Positions 1-6,483 of a stretch of 9,312 bases of DNA are shown one piece after another. The stretch comes from Salibacteraceae bacterium (GTDB lineage: Bacteria; Bacteroidota; Bacteroidia; Flavobacteriales_G; Salibacteraceae): NCBI GenBank assembly GCA_023262195.1, contig JALRDM010000076.1, positions 1-9,312 of the forward strand. Direction: 5' to 3'. The notes under the pieces are model-generated. The model did not search any database. It was given only the letters and a program-made list of their open reading frames with translations, and had not been told where the DNA came from. Both the position numbers and the translations under genes were made by a program. Position 1 is the first letter of the stretch. The number at the start of each line of letters is the position of its first letter.

Positions 1-136
1 CATGCATAAGCGCTATCCGAATGCGAAAATCCTGACCGTAGAACCCTTAAAAAGTAACTATGACTCGCTCCTTAAAAATGTAAAAGGGATTGACGCCATT
101 CATCTATGGCTTCTTTGCTTTTCCAATAGCTTATAA
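1..136 (+). pseudogene. fragment of FkbM-family SAM methyltransferase, open at left edge
   Basis: A plus-strand frame is open from the window edge and stops at 134-136. Its first ~29 residues (HKRYPNAKILTVEP followed by a SNYDSLLKN stretch) match the pattern of the SAM-binding part of FkbM methyltransferases: a YPnAkI strand, the acidic VEP at its end, then NxxLLxxN. After about residue 29 (base ~88) the likeness ends, and the frame runs antisense through a different gene to a stop, so the catalytic C-terminal half is absent. The upstream part of the gene lies outside the window. I read it as the surviving middle piece of a methyltransferase whose 3' end was lost at a junction with the ABM gene. 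The family call comes from motif memory, not from a search. Confidence 0.6.
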
Positions 137-317
137 AGGAACCTCTACCCTCACTCTTTTGGCTTTCCCAGCCTAGAAACCCATCTATTTTATGGACCAA
201 TTCTAAGGTCAACTCATCCATCTCTTTATAGCCATCTAGATCATCGCTGATGTAGTTGTTGAAAATATTCGCATAAAACGGTGCAGACGGGGGGTGATTA
301 TTTTTCCAATGGATCAT
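72..317 (-). CDS. antibiotic biosynthesis monooxygenase (ABM) family protein, 3'-truncated
   Basis: An 81-residue frame with the profile of small ABM-fold proteins: an opening strand (FYANIFNNYIS), a helix with YKEMDELTLELV, the GFLGWES turn, then an ISYWKSKEAIDEWR segment. Family members usually run to about 95-105 residues and continue after the tryptophan with an H..A...G...WY..Y segment and a last strand. Here the match ends at Arg/Gln about residue 75 and a stop follows six residues later. None of the other frames restores the missing tail, because the DNA beyond is FkbM-like sequence on the opposite strand. The gene starts 4 nt after the paaZ stop, so it was probably the last gene of the paa transcript. 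ABM proteins form ferredoxin-like dimers whose last strand often helps dimerisation, so the truncated product may not fold. The substrate is unknown. Confidence 0.7.
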   Translation of the reverse strand: MIHWKNNHPPSAPFYANIFNNYISDDLDGYKEMDELTLELVHKIDGFLGWESQKSEGRGSFISYWKSKEAIDEWRQSLLHF

Positions 318-321
318 AGAT

Positions 322-2370
322 TTATGACTGATTCAACTTCTTAACCATGGTGAGGATGGTGGCAATCGCCACCGTCTCACCCGTTTCATCATACATGTCC
401 ACCAAAAACTTGACGATGCCCTTAGCAATATCATCCTCAGAGCGTTTTTCCTGATCGATTTTCTCTTTCACCGTGAATCTTACTCCAACCGTTGCGCCAG
501 GATAAACGGGTTTGGTGAATCGGGCTTGTTCCACTCCATAGTTGAGCAGTACCGGGCCTTTTTTCGGATCGACAAACAACCCTGCCGCTTTTGATAATAA
601 GAAGTATCCGTGTGCTACGCGCTGTTCGAAAATGGTTCCTTCGAGTGAAGTTGCGTCCATGTGCGCATAGAAATTATCTCCACTTACATTGGCAAAATTG
701 ACAATGTCAGCATCTGTAACGGTGTGCTTATGGGTAAATACGGTGTGTCCTACTACCAACTCCTCAAAGTGCTGTCTAAATACATGTGGATTAGCCTCTG
801 GCTGATCTGCACCTACTTGAAATTGCTCTGTAATACGGGTGATGGTTTCAGGGTGGCCCTGAATGGCGGTGCGCTGCATGTAGTGTTTCACTCCGCGTAC
901 TCCGCCCATCTCCTCGCCACCGCCTGCCCTACCCGGACCGCCATGGGTAAGTAAAGGCATTGGTGAGCCATGCCCAGTGCTTTCTTTAGCACAACGCTCG
1001 TTCAAGACCAATACTCTACCGTGCATGTGAGCTGCGCCAATCACAAACTCTTTAGCAATAGAATCATCTGCGGTGACAATGGAAGTCACCAAGGAACCTT
1101 TTCCGAGCTCAGCCAATCGTATGGCCTCATCCATGTCTTTGTATGGCATAAGTGTACTCACCGGACCGAATGCCTCAATCTCGTGTACCGAAGTCTTGTT
1201 GAATGGGTCGTCATTCCTGAAAAGAATGGGGCTAAAAAATGCTCCCTTTTCTTTATCCGCACCCACTACTTCGAAGTTGTCTAGATCACCATAGACTATC
1301 TCTTGCTCTTTGCTCAGCAATTCAACATTTTCTCGCACCCGATCCACTTGCGTGCGACACGCCAACGCACCCATCCTCACTCCATCCACAGATGGATCGC
1401 CAATGGTGGTTTTTGCCAATTGCTGCCCAAGTGCGATTTGCACATCCTCCATATACTTTTCTGGAACGATAATTCTTCGAATGGCTGTACACTTTTGACC
1501 AGCTTTAACGGTAATTTCTACACGTGCGGCTTTAATAAAAAGGTCAAATTCTGGAGTTCCTGGAGCCGCATCCTCACCAAGCATTGAAGCATTGAGACTG
1601 TCTGCTTCCAAATTGAATGGAACCGTGTTTTCAATAATGTTCGGCAAAGCTTTAAGCTTCAAACCGGTTGCAGCCGAACCGGTAAAGGTGACCACATCAT
1701 TCTGTGTGACATGATCTAGAATGCCCCTTCCGAAACCACTGACAAGTTGTATTGAACCTTCTGGTAGAATTTTAGAATCAATGATCTCTTTTACCATCAA
1801 CTCCGTGAGGTAACTAGTGTACTCACTCGGTTTAACCACTGCTGGCATTCCTGCCAAAAGGTTTACAGCAATTTTTTCGAGCATGCCCCAAATTGGGAAG
1901 TTAAAGGCATTGATATGCACCGCCACGCCATGTTTTGGAACCAATATGTGGTGGCCAATGAACGATCCTCCCTTCGACAGCGGCACAGCATCACCTTCTA
2001 CAGCATAAGGAAGGTCAGGAAATTGTCTTCTAAGCGATGCGTTGGCAAATAAATTTCCAATTCCACCTTCAATATCAATCCAACTGTCTGTTTTGGTTGC
2101 ACCAGTAGCTGCCGAAAGCTCGTAGAATTTCTTTTTTATTGACATCAAGTGAAGAGCCAATGCCTTAAGCATTCGACCCCGTTCTTGGAAGGTCATCTTT
2201 CTAAGCGCTGGGCCACCTTTAGATCGGCCATAATCAAGCATAGCAGCATAGTCTAAGCCTGCGCTAGATACTGTTCCAATGGCCGCTCCGTTGATGGCAT
2301 TTTCTGCTACAAGCTCTTCACCATCACCTTCAATCCAAGATCCAGCGATGTAATTTTTAATCTTATTCAT
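322..2370 (-). CDS. paaZ: bifunctional oxepin-CoA hydrolase / 3-oxo-5,6-dehydrosuberyl-CoA semialdehyde dehydrogenase PaaZ
   Basis: This cytoplasmic enzyme of aerobic phenylacetate catabolism hydrolyses the oxepin-CoA ring and oxidises the open-chain aldehyde with NADP+. At 682 residues it is almost exactly as long as E. coli PaaZ. Residues 1 to ~520 are an aldehyde dehydrogenase domain with the NAFNFP signature (catalytic Asn157), KPSE (Lys180), the FTGSAATG nucleotide loop at 229-236, the general base Glu255 in LEADSLN, and nucleophile Cys294 in GQKCTA. Residues ~530-680 are a MaoC-like (R)-hydratase domain with the Asp565/His570 pair in SGDNFYAH. All expected catalytic residues are present, so both activities should be intact. 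The ATG follows the stop of the exported-protein gene by 3 nt with no Shine-Dalgarno, so it is probably translated from a shared message with that gene and the downstream ABM gene. Confidence 0.95.
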   Translation of the reverse strand: MNKIKNYIAGSWIEGDGEELVAENAINGAAIGTVSSAGLDYAAMLDYGRSKGGPALRKMTFQERGRMLKALALHLMSIKKKFYELSAATGATKTDSWIDIEGGIGNLFANASLRRQFPDLPYAVEGDAVPLSKGGSFIGHHILVPKHGVAVHINAFNFPIWGMLEKIAVNLLAGMPAVVKPSEYTSYLTELMVKEIIDSKILPEGSIQLVSGFGRGILDHVTQNDVVTFTGSAATGLKLKALPNIIENTVPFNLEADSLNASMLGEDAAPGTPEFDLFIKAARVEITVKAGQKCTAIRRIIVPEKYMEDVQIALGQQLAKTTIGDPSVDGVRMGALACRTQVDRVRENVELLSKEQEIVYGDLDNFEVVGADKEKGAFFSPILFRNDDPFNKTSVHEIEAFGPVSTLMPYKDMDEAIRLAELGKGSLVTSIVTADDSIAKEFVIGAAHMHGRVLVLNERCAKESTGHGSPMPLLTHGGPGRAGGGEEMGGVRGVKHYMQRTAIQGHPETITRITEQFQVGADQPEANPHVFRQHFEELVVGHTVFTHKHTVTDADIVNFANVSGDNFYAHMDATSLEGTIFEQRVAHGYFLLSKAAGLFVDPKKGPVLLNYGVEQARFTKPVYPGATVGVRFTVKEKIDQEKRSEDDIAKGIVKFLVDMYDETGETVAIATILTMVKKLNQS
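349..381 (-). other. strong hairpin inside the 3' end of paaZ
   Basis: In the message, GGTGAG, AC, GGTGGC, loop GATT, GCCACC, ATC and CTCACC follow in order, giving two perfect 6-bp stems separated by a small internal loop. It ends about 25 nt before the paaZ stop. No U-run follows, so it is not an intrinsic terminator. It may be chance codon choice, or an RNA processing/stability element between paaZ and the ABM gene. Confidence 0.4.
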
Positions 2371-2373
2371 AAA

Positions 2374-2898
2374 CTAATCATCTATTGTTCTGACCTTAAG
2401 TCGCTTTCGCTCTTTAATAAACTCCTTGAGGTCTTCATTCGATTCTTCAGTGAACTTATTGTCATAAACAAATTGACCACCAAAGTATTTAATCCTTCCT
2501 ACCGGCCGCTCTAAGTCAATATGTGCAGGCACCCTTCCAATCGGATGCAAGTCCATAAAGAATGGAAATAAGTGGTCTTTCGATTGTCTGGCAGGATGAA
2601 TTTTGGTGGTGATAATGAGAGTTTTAGAAACACCCCCCTCTGCATAAATCACCAATGCGACAGAATCCTGCATTGGCATTTCATAATCGAACTTACCTAT
2701 TCTAGTAGTTTGAAACTCATCTATGATATCTCCCCCTTTATAAATGTAAATCTTAGCCTCAAGCCCACGCTTTTTTTCATTAACCACCTTACCTGATAGA
2801 AATAAAGAACCCACTTCTTTGCTGGTTTGGGCGCAGTTGACAGCCACATACGCCAAGTAAAATATTGTAACTAAAATCGCCTTTACAACAATTCGCAT
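2374..2898 (-). CDS. exported protein with CarboxypepD_reg-like / CnaB-like beta-sandwich domain, function unknown
   Basis: The product has 174 residues. I start it at the ATG at 2896-2898; the in-frame TTG just before it adds only one residue. Residues 1-24 form a signal peptide (basic MRIVVK, hydrophobic core to ~20, then NCAQ); the cysteine lacks a proper lipobox, so cleavage after AQ by signal peptidase I is likelier. Residues ~33-90 (LSGKVVN..., YIYKGG, TTRIGKFDYEMP) resemble the regulatory carboxypeptidase-like repeat common in Bacteroidota envelope proteins. The tail (145-174) is charged and helical. I do not recognise a specific family or catalytic motif. Its position is odd: it sits on the same strand between paaY and paaZ and ends 3 nt before paaZ. 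Either paaZ is carried on its transcript, or the protein serves the envelope during growth on aromatics; the sequence does not decide. Confidence 0.75.
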   Translation of the reverse strand: MRIVVKAILVTIFYLAYVAVNCAQTSKEVGSLFLSGKVVNEKKRGLEAKIYIYKGGDIIDEFQTTRIGKFDYEMPMQDSVALVIYAEGGVSKTLIITTKIHPARQSKDHLFPFFMDLHPIGRVPAHIDLERPVGRIKYFGGQFVYDNKFTEESNEDLKEFIKERKRLKVRTIDD

Positions 2899-2915
2899 CA
2901 ATCAAGGAGCATAAA

Positions 2916-2934
2916 GCCTGCAAAGATAACAGGC
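2916..2934 (-). promoter_or_regulatory. candidate Bacteroidota -7 promoter element bracketed by an inverted repeat
   Basis: On the minus strand TATCTTTG (2921-2928) fits the Bacteroidota -7 consensus TAnnTTTG perfectly and is followed by CAG, as at the tRNA promoter. No clear TTG box lies about 19 nt upstream. It would put transcription start near 2918, giving a leader of about 20 nt for the exported-protein/paaZ transcript. The element sits inside a perfect 5-bp inverted repeat, GCCTG...CAGGC. That repeat could instead be a weak end-of-paaY hairpin. Confidence 0.5.
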
Positions 2935-2979
2935 ATAAACGAGTAAGAATTCGAGATTAAGATTCTCTAGATAAAATCA

Positions 2980-3570
2980 TTAGGCCTGATTCTTCCAAAT
3001 ATCATAGCTCTTCATTTGATTGGGTCGGTTAGGCTCTGGTTGTCTTAGGGGCTCGCATTCTTTCAAAGTATCGTGCAACTCTTTCGGTAGGTCTTGATAG
3101 ATTTTGGTCCCTTGAGTTTTCCAGGCAATCATTTCATCCGATACATCCTTCACGATTTTATGAGGATTTCCCACCACTACTTTTCTGTTTGGGATTTTAG
3201 TTTTTGCTGAAATAAAGGTCAAGGCTCCTATAATGCACTCATCCCCAATTTCCACTTCATCCATCAACACAGCATTCATCCCGATGAGACAATTCTTTCC
3301 AAGTGCAGCGCCATGAACAATGGCGCCATGGCCAACGTGTGCTCCCTCTTGAAACCTCACTTCAACGCCAGGAAACATGTGCACAGTGCAGTTCTCTTGC
3401 ACATTGCACCCATCTTTAATCACAATTTTCCCCCAGTCGCCACGAATGGCCGCACTTGGTCCGATGTAGACATTCGCCCCAATAAACACGTTACCTGTAA
3501 CCGTGGCTTGTGGATGCACGAAGGCAGTTTCGTGAACTACTGGCTTAAAACCATCAAATTCATAAATCAT
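2980..3570 (-). CDS. paaY: PaaY: hexapeptide-repeat thioesterase / gamma-carbonic-anhydrase-like protein of phenylacetate degradation
   Basis: The 196-residue product is a left-handed beta-helix protein of the gamma-carbonic anhydrase superfamily, equal in length to E. coli PaaY. In the pathway PaaY is a thioesterase that removes dead-end CoA adducts. Hexapeptide repeats run from ~15 to ~140 (VTGNVFIGANVYIGPSAAIRGD...). Predicted metal ligands are His64 (CTVHMF), His81 and His86 (GHGAIVHG); Arg43 and Asp45 in IRGDWG are the conserved structural pair. The C-terminal helix with AWKTQGTKIYQ and EPLRQPEPNR is specific to PaaY rather than generic YrdA-type proteins. I chose the ATG at 3568-3570 (MIYEFDG); an upstream in-frame ATG at 3603 would add 11 residues but falls in the U-tract of the tRNA terminator. 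Same-strand paaZ nearby supports the assignment. Confidence 0.9.
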   Translation of the reverse strand: MIYEFDGFKPVVHETAFVHPQATVTGNVFIGANVYIGPSAAIRGDWGKIVIKDGCNVQENCTVHMFPGVEVRFQEGAHVGHGAIVHGAALGKNCLIGMNAVLMDEVEIGDECIIGALTFISAKTKIPNRKVVVGNPHKIVKDVSDEMIAWKTQGTKIYQDLPKELHDTLKECEPLRQPEPNRPNQMKSYDIWKNQA

Positions 3571-3586
3571 CTTGGAATCGTTTTGG

Positions 3587-3594
3587 CAAATATG
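3587..3594 (-). promoter_or_regulatory. weak candidate -7 element for paaY
   Basis: Minus-strand CATATTTG matches TAnnTTTG at all but the first base and lies 17 nt before the paaY ATG, just past the tRNA terminator, where a paaY promoter must be if the terminator works. No TTG box at the right distance was found. Confidence 0.3.
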
Positions 3595-3601
3595 GAGAAA
3601 C

Positions 3602-3630
3602 AAAAAAGGCTCTCCGTTTCCGAAAAGCCT
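3602..3630 (-). terminator. intrinsic terminator of the tRNA gene
   Basis: The minus strand reads AGGCTTTTCG, GAAA, CGGAGAGCCT, then a run of T. The arms form a 10-bp stem (including two G-U pairs) closed by a GAAA tetraloop and followed by at least five U. It begins 9 nt after the tRNA discriminator base and ends before paaY, separating the two transcripts. Confidence 0.85.
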
Positions 3631-3639
3631 CTGTTTTAG

Positions 3640-3712
<73 letters not shown>

Positions 3713-3715
3713 CTG

Positions 3716-3745
3716 CAAAGATAGAACTAAGTTGCATTGTGTCAA
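3716..3745 (-). promoter_or_regulatory. Bacteroidota-type promoter of the tRNA gene
   Basis: Minus strand TTG (3743-3745), a 19-nt spacer and TATCTTTG (3716-3723) match the Bacteroidota primary sigma consensus TTG-N19-TAnnTTTG. Only CAG separates the -7 box from tRNA base 1, so the primary transcript should carry almost no 5' leader. The TTG lies in a short palindrome, TCAA-CAC-TTGA. Confidence 0.8.
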
Positions 3746-3775
3746 GTGTTGATTTTAGGTAAATAAATCTTATCG

Positions 3776-5374
3776 CTAGTCGACTATTAAAGCCCTTAGA
3801 TCCTCTAAACTATTTGCTTCGTTGGGGTTTTTATCGGTGCGCCATCGGTGAATTCTAGGAAACCGCACCGCCATACCACTCTTGTGACGACTTGATTTAG
3901 CGATCCCCTCAAATGCAATTTCGAATACCAGCTCAGGAATTACACTTCTTACAGGGCCGAAACGATCAACGGTATTCTTTTTAATAAAAGCATCAACTTT
4001 TCGAAACTCTTCATCGGTCAACCCAGAGTAGGCCTTGGCAAAGGTTACGAGCTCCCGTGTTCCATCCGTGTTTGTTTTCCAAAGACCAAAAGTGTAGTCC
4101 GTAAATAAATTAGATCGCCTACCGTGCCCCCTCATAGCATAGGTAAGCACCGCATCTATGGTTAGTGGATCGACTTTCCATTTCCACCAATCTCCTTTTT
4201 TTCTTCCGACTCCATACTGAGCATCTTTTCGCTTAATCATCAACCCTTCGCTGCGTTCTTCCCGTGAACGACTTCGCTCAATGGCGGCAGCATCCCAAGA
4301 ATCAAACTCCAGTAATGGTGAGAGATGAAGCGTATCACAGTCCGCATTATTATAGATTTCATCGAGTAACTTCCTGCGCTCCGTATAAGGCCTATTACGG
4401 ATATCTACACCCCCATATTCCAAAAGGTCATATGCTTTCAATATCACCGGGACATTTTGTAGCAATGATTTACTCACTGTCTTACGTCCGATGCGCTTTT
4501 GTAAATCGTTGAATGTGCCTATGTTGCCATTTGTGAAGGGTAGAATTTCTCCATCGATCACCGTCCCATCGGGTAGTTTCTCAACCAGCACAGAAAACTC
4601 CGGGTATTTGTCGGTCACCAGCTCCTCGCCACGAGACCAAACAAAGAGCTCTCCTCCTCTTAATATTACTTGGCTCCGAATGCCATCCCATTTATGCTCG
4701 GCATAGTAATCACTGATGTTTCCTAATTCTTTCGGTTCTCCTTCGATGGCATAGGCAAGAAAAAAGGGATAGGGTCGCGATGTAATATCCTTTTCTGTCA
4801 CATCGCTGGTGAGTTCTTGGAAGGTTGTGGTTTTTGGGTCCCAATTCCCCATCAATCTGAACGCCAATACATCTTCATCAATTCCTGTGGCCTTGCTCAG
4901 CGCACGTGTCATCAACTTTTGGCTCACCCCAATCCTAAAACCACCAGTCAGGAGTTTGGTAAACACGAAGCGTTCATAATAATCAAGGCCCACCCATGTC
5001 TCTCGCATATAGGCTCTTTTCTCTTCGTCTGACTTTCCCTTAAGATGGATCAAATCGTTCAGGTATGAGGTGAGCGATTTGGTATCAACACTTTTCGTCT
5101 TGGGCACAACTAGCGCAATGGTCTCCGCCAAATCCCCGACAATGTGATAGCTTTCTTCGAAAAGCCATAGAGGAATATTGGCCAGTTCTGATGCATACTC
5201 GCGCAGGAAAGTGCTGTTTATTGGGCGGGATGGTCTTCGGTGAGAAAGGATGGCTATGGTCCAAACCTTGTCGCTATCATCTGTGTCTATGAAATACTTC
5301 GCAAGGGCTTCAACTTTGCGGTTTGTTCTATTCGTTGAATCGATGACACGTATGAGCTCTGCAAACCTTTTCAT
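3776..5374 (-). CDS. ATP-dependent DNA ligase of the nuclease-associated repair type
   Basis: The 532-residue protein seals DNA nicks through a lysyl-AMP intermediate using ATP, separate from the essential NAD-dependent LigA. Residues 1 to ~200 are the N-terminal DNA-binding domain. The adenylation domain has motif I KWDG with nucleophile Lys228, WSRG with Arg248, motif III VIDGEI with Glu276, motif IV EGLMIK (Glu376), and motif V in the KGDWWKWK block (397-400). The OB-fold domain follows, ending in motif VI RFPRIHRWR (504-512). All nucleotidyl-transfer motifs look intact. The start ATG overlaps the stop of the nuclease gene (ATGA at 5371-5374), so the two are translationally coupled. In Pseudomonas-type clusters this ligase stands with an Lhr-type helicase, a metallophosphoesterase and this nuclease. 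Here the next gene is the tRNA, so the helicase and phosphoesterase are not downstream. Confidence 0.93.
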   Translation of the reverse strand: MKRFAELIRVIDSTNRTNRKVEALAKYFIDTDDSDKVWTIAILSHRRPSRPINSTFLREYASELANIPLWLFEESYHIVGDLAETIALVVPKTKSVDTKSLTSYLNDLIHLKGKSDEEKRAYMRETWVGLDYYERFVFTKLLTGGFRIGVSQKLMTRALSKATGIDEDVLAFRLMGNWDPKTTTFQELTSDVTEKDITSRPYPFFLAYAIEGEPKELGNISDYYAEHKWDGIRSQVILRGGELFVWSRGEELVTDKYPEFSVLVEKLPDGTVIDGEILPFTNGNIGTFNDLQKRIGRKTVSKSLLQNVPVILKAYDLLEYGGVDIRNRPYTERRKLLDEIYNNADCDTLHLSPLLEFDSWDAAAIERSRSREERSEGLMIKRKDAQYGVGRKKGDWWKWKVDPLTIDAVLTYAMRGHGRRSNLFTDYTFGLWKTNTDGTRELVTFAKAYSGLTDEEFRKVDAFIKKNTVDRFGPVRSVIPELVFEIAFEGIAKSSRHKSGMAVRFPRIHRWRTDKNPNEANSLEDLRALIVD

Positions 5375-6465
5375 GATTCGACCTCCTTTTTTGGTGAGGA
5401 TTCTTCTTCAATCTCATCACTGGCATACTCCGTGTTCTCCATGGAGGCCTCGTATCCAATCTCTGTGAGGTATCGGCTAAATATGTCCGAATATCCATGC
5501 ATACAAATGATTCTGCTTGCCTCTGTGCGCTCGATACATTCTAAAAGCCCCTGCCAATCACAATGATCAGAAAGCACAAAACCTTTGTCAATGGCTCGTC
5601 TGCGCCTCGCCCCTCGAAATGTCATCCAACCGCTTGCCGAAGCCGTGGCATACGGTACTAACTTTCGCATCCAAGTACTGCCATGGGCACTAGGTGGAGC
5701 CAGTACTATATTCCCAATAAGGTCAGCCTTTTTGGTGTCCTTCGTTATCCTTTCGGTTGGTGGCAAATCAACAATTGATCGAAGTACTTCGGTCATATTC
5801 TCGATAGCACCATGCGTGTAAATGGTCCCGATGGAGCCGTTAAGATATTTGAGCAGCCGTTGCGCCTTTCCGAGCGAATAGCCAAAAAGCACCGATGTCA
5901 ATCCCTCTTGTCGATTTTGATTCCACCAGAGGTTTATATCTTCAAATACCCGCTGCTGTGGTTGCCACTTAAATGCAGGCAGGCCAAAGGTGCATTCGGT
6001 AATAAATGTGTGGCACTTTACGGGTTCCCAAGGTTTAGAAATTCCATCATCTTCCAATTTGTAATCGCCACCATAAACCCAAACCTGCCCTTTATACTCC
6101 ACCCTAACCTGCGCTGATCCAATGATATGGCCGGCAGGAAAGAGGCTAAACTTGACTCCGTTTATTGTGAACGACTCGCCCCAATCCTTACCCTCTACTG
6201 GAATTTCACCCAACCTATGTTTGATGATTGGAATATTGGTGTGGTGCGTCAGGTACAACTTGTGTCCATACCTCGAATGATCTGCATGGCCGTGAGTTAT
6301 AATGCACCGCTTAACCGGTTTCCAGGCATCAATGTATACATCGGCCTTTGGGCAATAGATGCCTCGCTCATTAAATACCAATAGGTCATGAGCATTGGCT
6401 TGCGTGATGGATTTTTTTCTTGCCACGGGTTTACCACAATTTTTTTCTACAAATGTTCGAGCCAT
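5371..6465 (-). CDS. ligase-associated DNA exonuclease (metallo-beta-lactamase / beta-CASP fold)
   Basis: A cytoplasmic nuclease related to SNM1/CPSF-73 that is routinely encoded with the bacterial ATP-dependent ligase; it probably trims DNA ends before sealing. From the ATG at 6463-6465 it has 364 residues. Metal ligands are visible: the HGHADH motif (His58, His60, Asp62, His63), His113 in PAGHIIGSAQ, Asp134 in GGDYK, and the late DHCD (300-303) and MHG (His323) motifs. TECTF (Glu157) marks the beta-CASP part. The acidic C-terminal tail is not conserved. The frame stays open to 6663, but the upstream part is antisense to the divergent membrane-protein gene. Homologues usually begin right at the LLVFNERGIYCP segment (residue ~28), so either this protein has a ~28-residue basic extension or translation starts later, for example at TTG 6379-6381. 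ATG 6472-6474 is a third option. Confidence 0.9.
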   Translation of the reverse strand: MARTFVEKNCGKPVARKKSITQANAHDLLVFNERGIYCPKADVYIDAWKPVKRCIITHGHADHSRYGHKLYLTHHTNIPIIKHRLGEIPVEGKDWGESFTINGVKFSLFPAGHIIGSAQVRVEYKGQVWVYGGDYKLEDDGISKPWEPVKCHTFITECTFGLPAFKWQPQQRVFEDINLWWNQNRQEGLTSVLFGYSLGKAQRLLKYLNGSIGTIYTHGAIENMTEVLRSIVDLPPTERITKDTKKADLIGNIVLAPPSAHGSTWMRKLVPYATASASGWMTFRGARRRRAIDKGFVLSDHCDWQGLLECIERTEASRIICMHGYSDIFSRYLTEIGYEASMENTEYASDEIEEESSPKKEVES

Positions 6466-6474
6466 TTCGAACAT
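6453..6474. promoter_or_regulatory. perfect 8-bp inverted repeat in the divergent start region (operator-like)
   Basis: ATGTTCGA (6453-6460), spacer GCCATT, then TCGAACAT (6467-6474). The arms are perfectly complementary. It ends 9 nt before the GTG of the CPBP gene and contains both candidate ATG starts of the nuclease, one in an arm and one in the spacer. As DNA it could be a dimer-bound operator shared by the divergent operons; as RNA it would fold over the start site of either gene. I matched it to no known regulator. Confidence 0.5.
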
Positions 6475-6483
6475 CTTTATCGC

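Noticed and set aside
661..2008. Several plus-strand open frames of 60-104 codons
   Set aside because: All are antisense shadows inside paaZ, without family motifs or a start context of their own.
2916..2934. GCCTG/CAGGC hairpin as paaY terminator
   Set aside because: The stem is only 5 bp and is followed by TTTATG, not a clear U-run; the perfect -7 box in its loop is the better explanation, though termination is not excluded.
3571..3603. Longer paaY start at an ATG 33 nt upstream
   Set aside because: It lies in the U-tract of the tRNA terminator, and the 196-residue form starting MIYEFDG matches PaaY length and N-terminus.
6453..6474. LexA/SOS box at the repair genes
   Set aside because: The GTTC...GAAC arms are tempting, but spacing and orientation do not fit the GAAC-N4-GTTC or GTTC-N7-GTTC forms I know, so no regulator is named.
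6388..6483. Upstream ATG for the CPBP gene
   Set aside because: These 32 codons are antisense to the nuclease N-terminal coding region; the GTG at 6484 gives a normal membrane-protein start.
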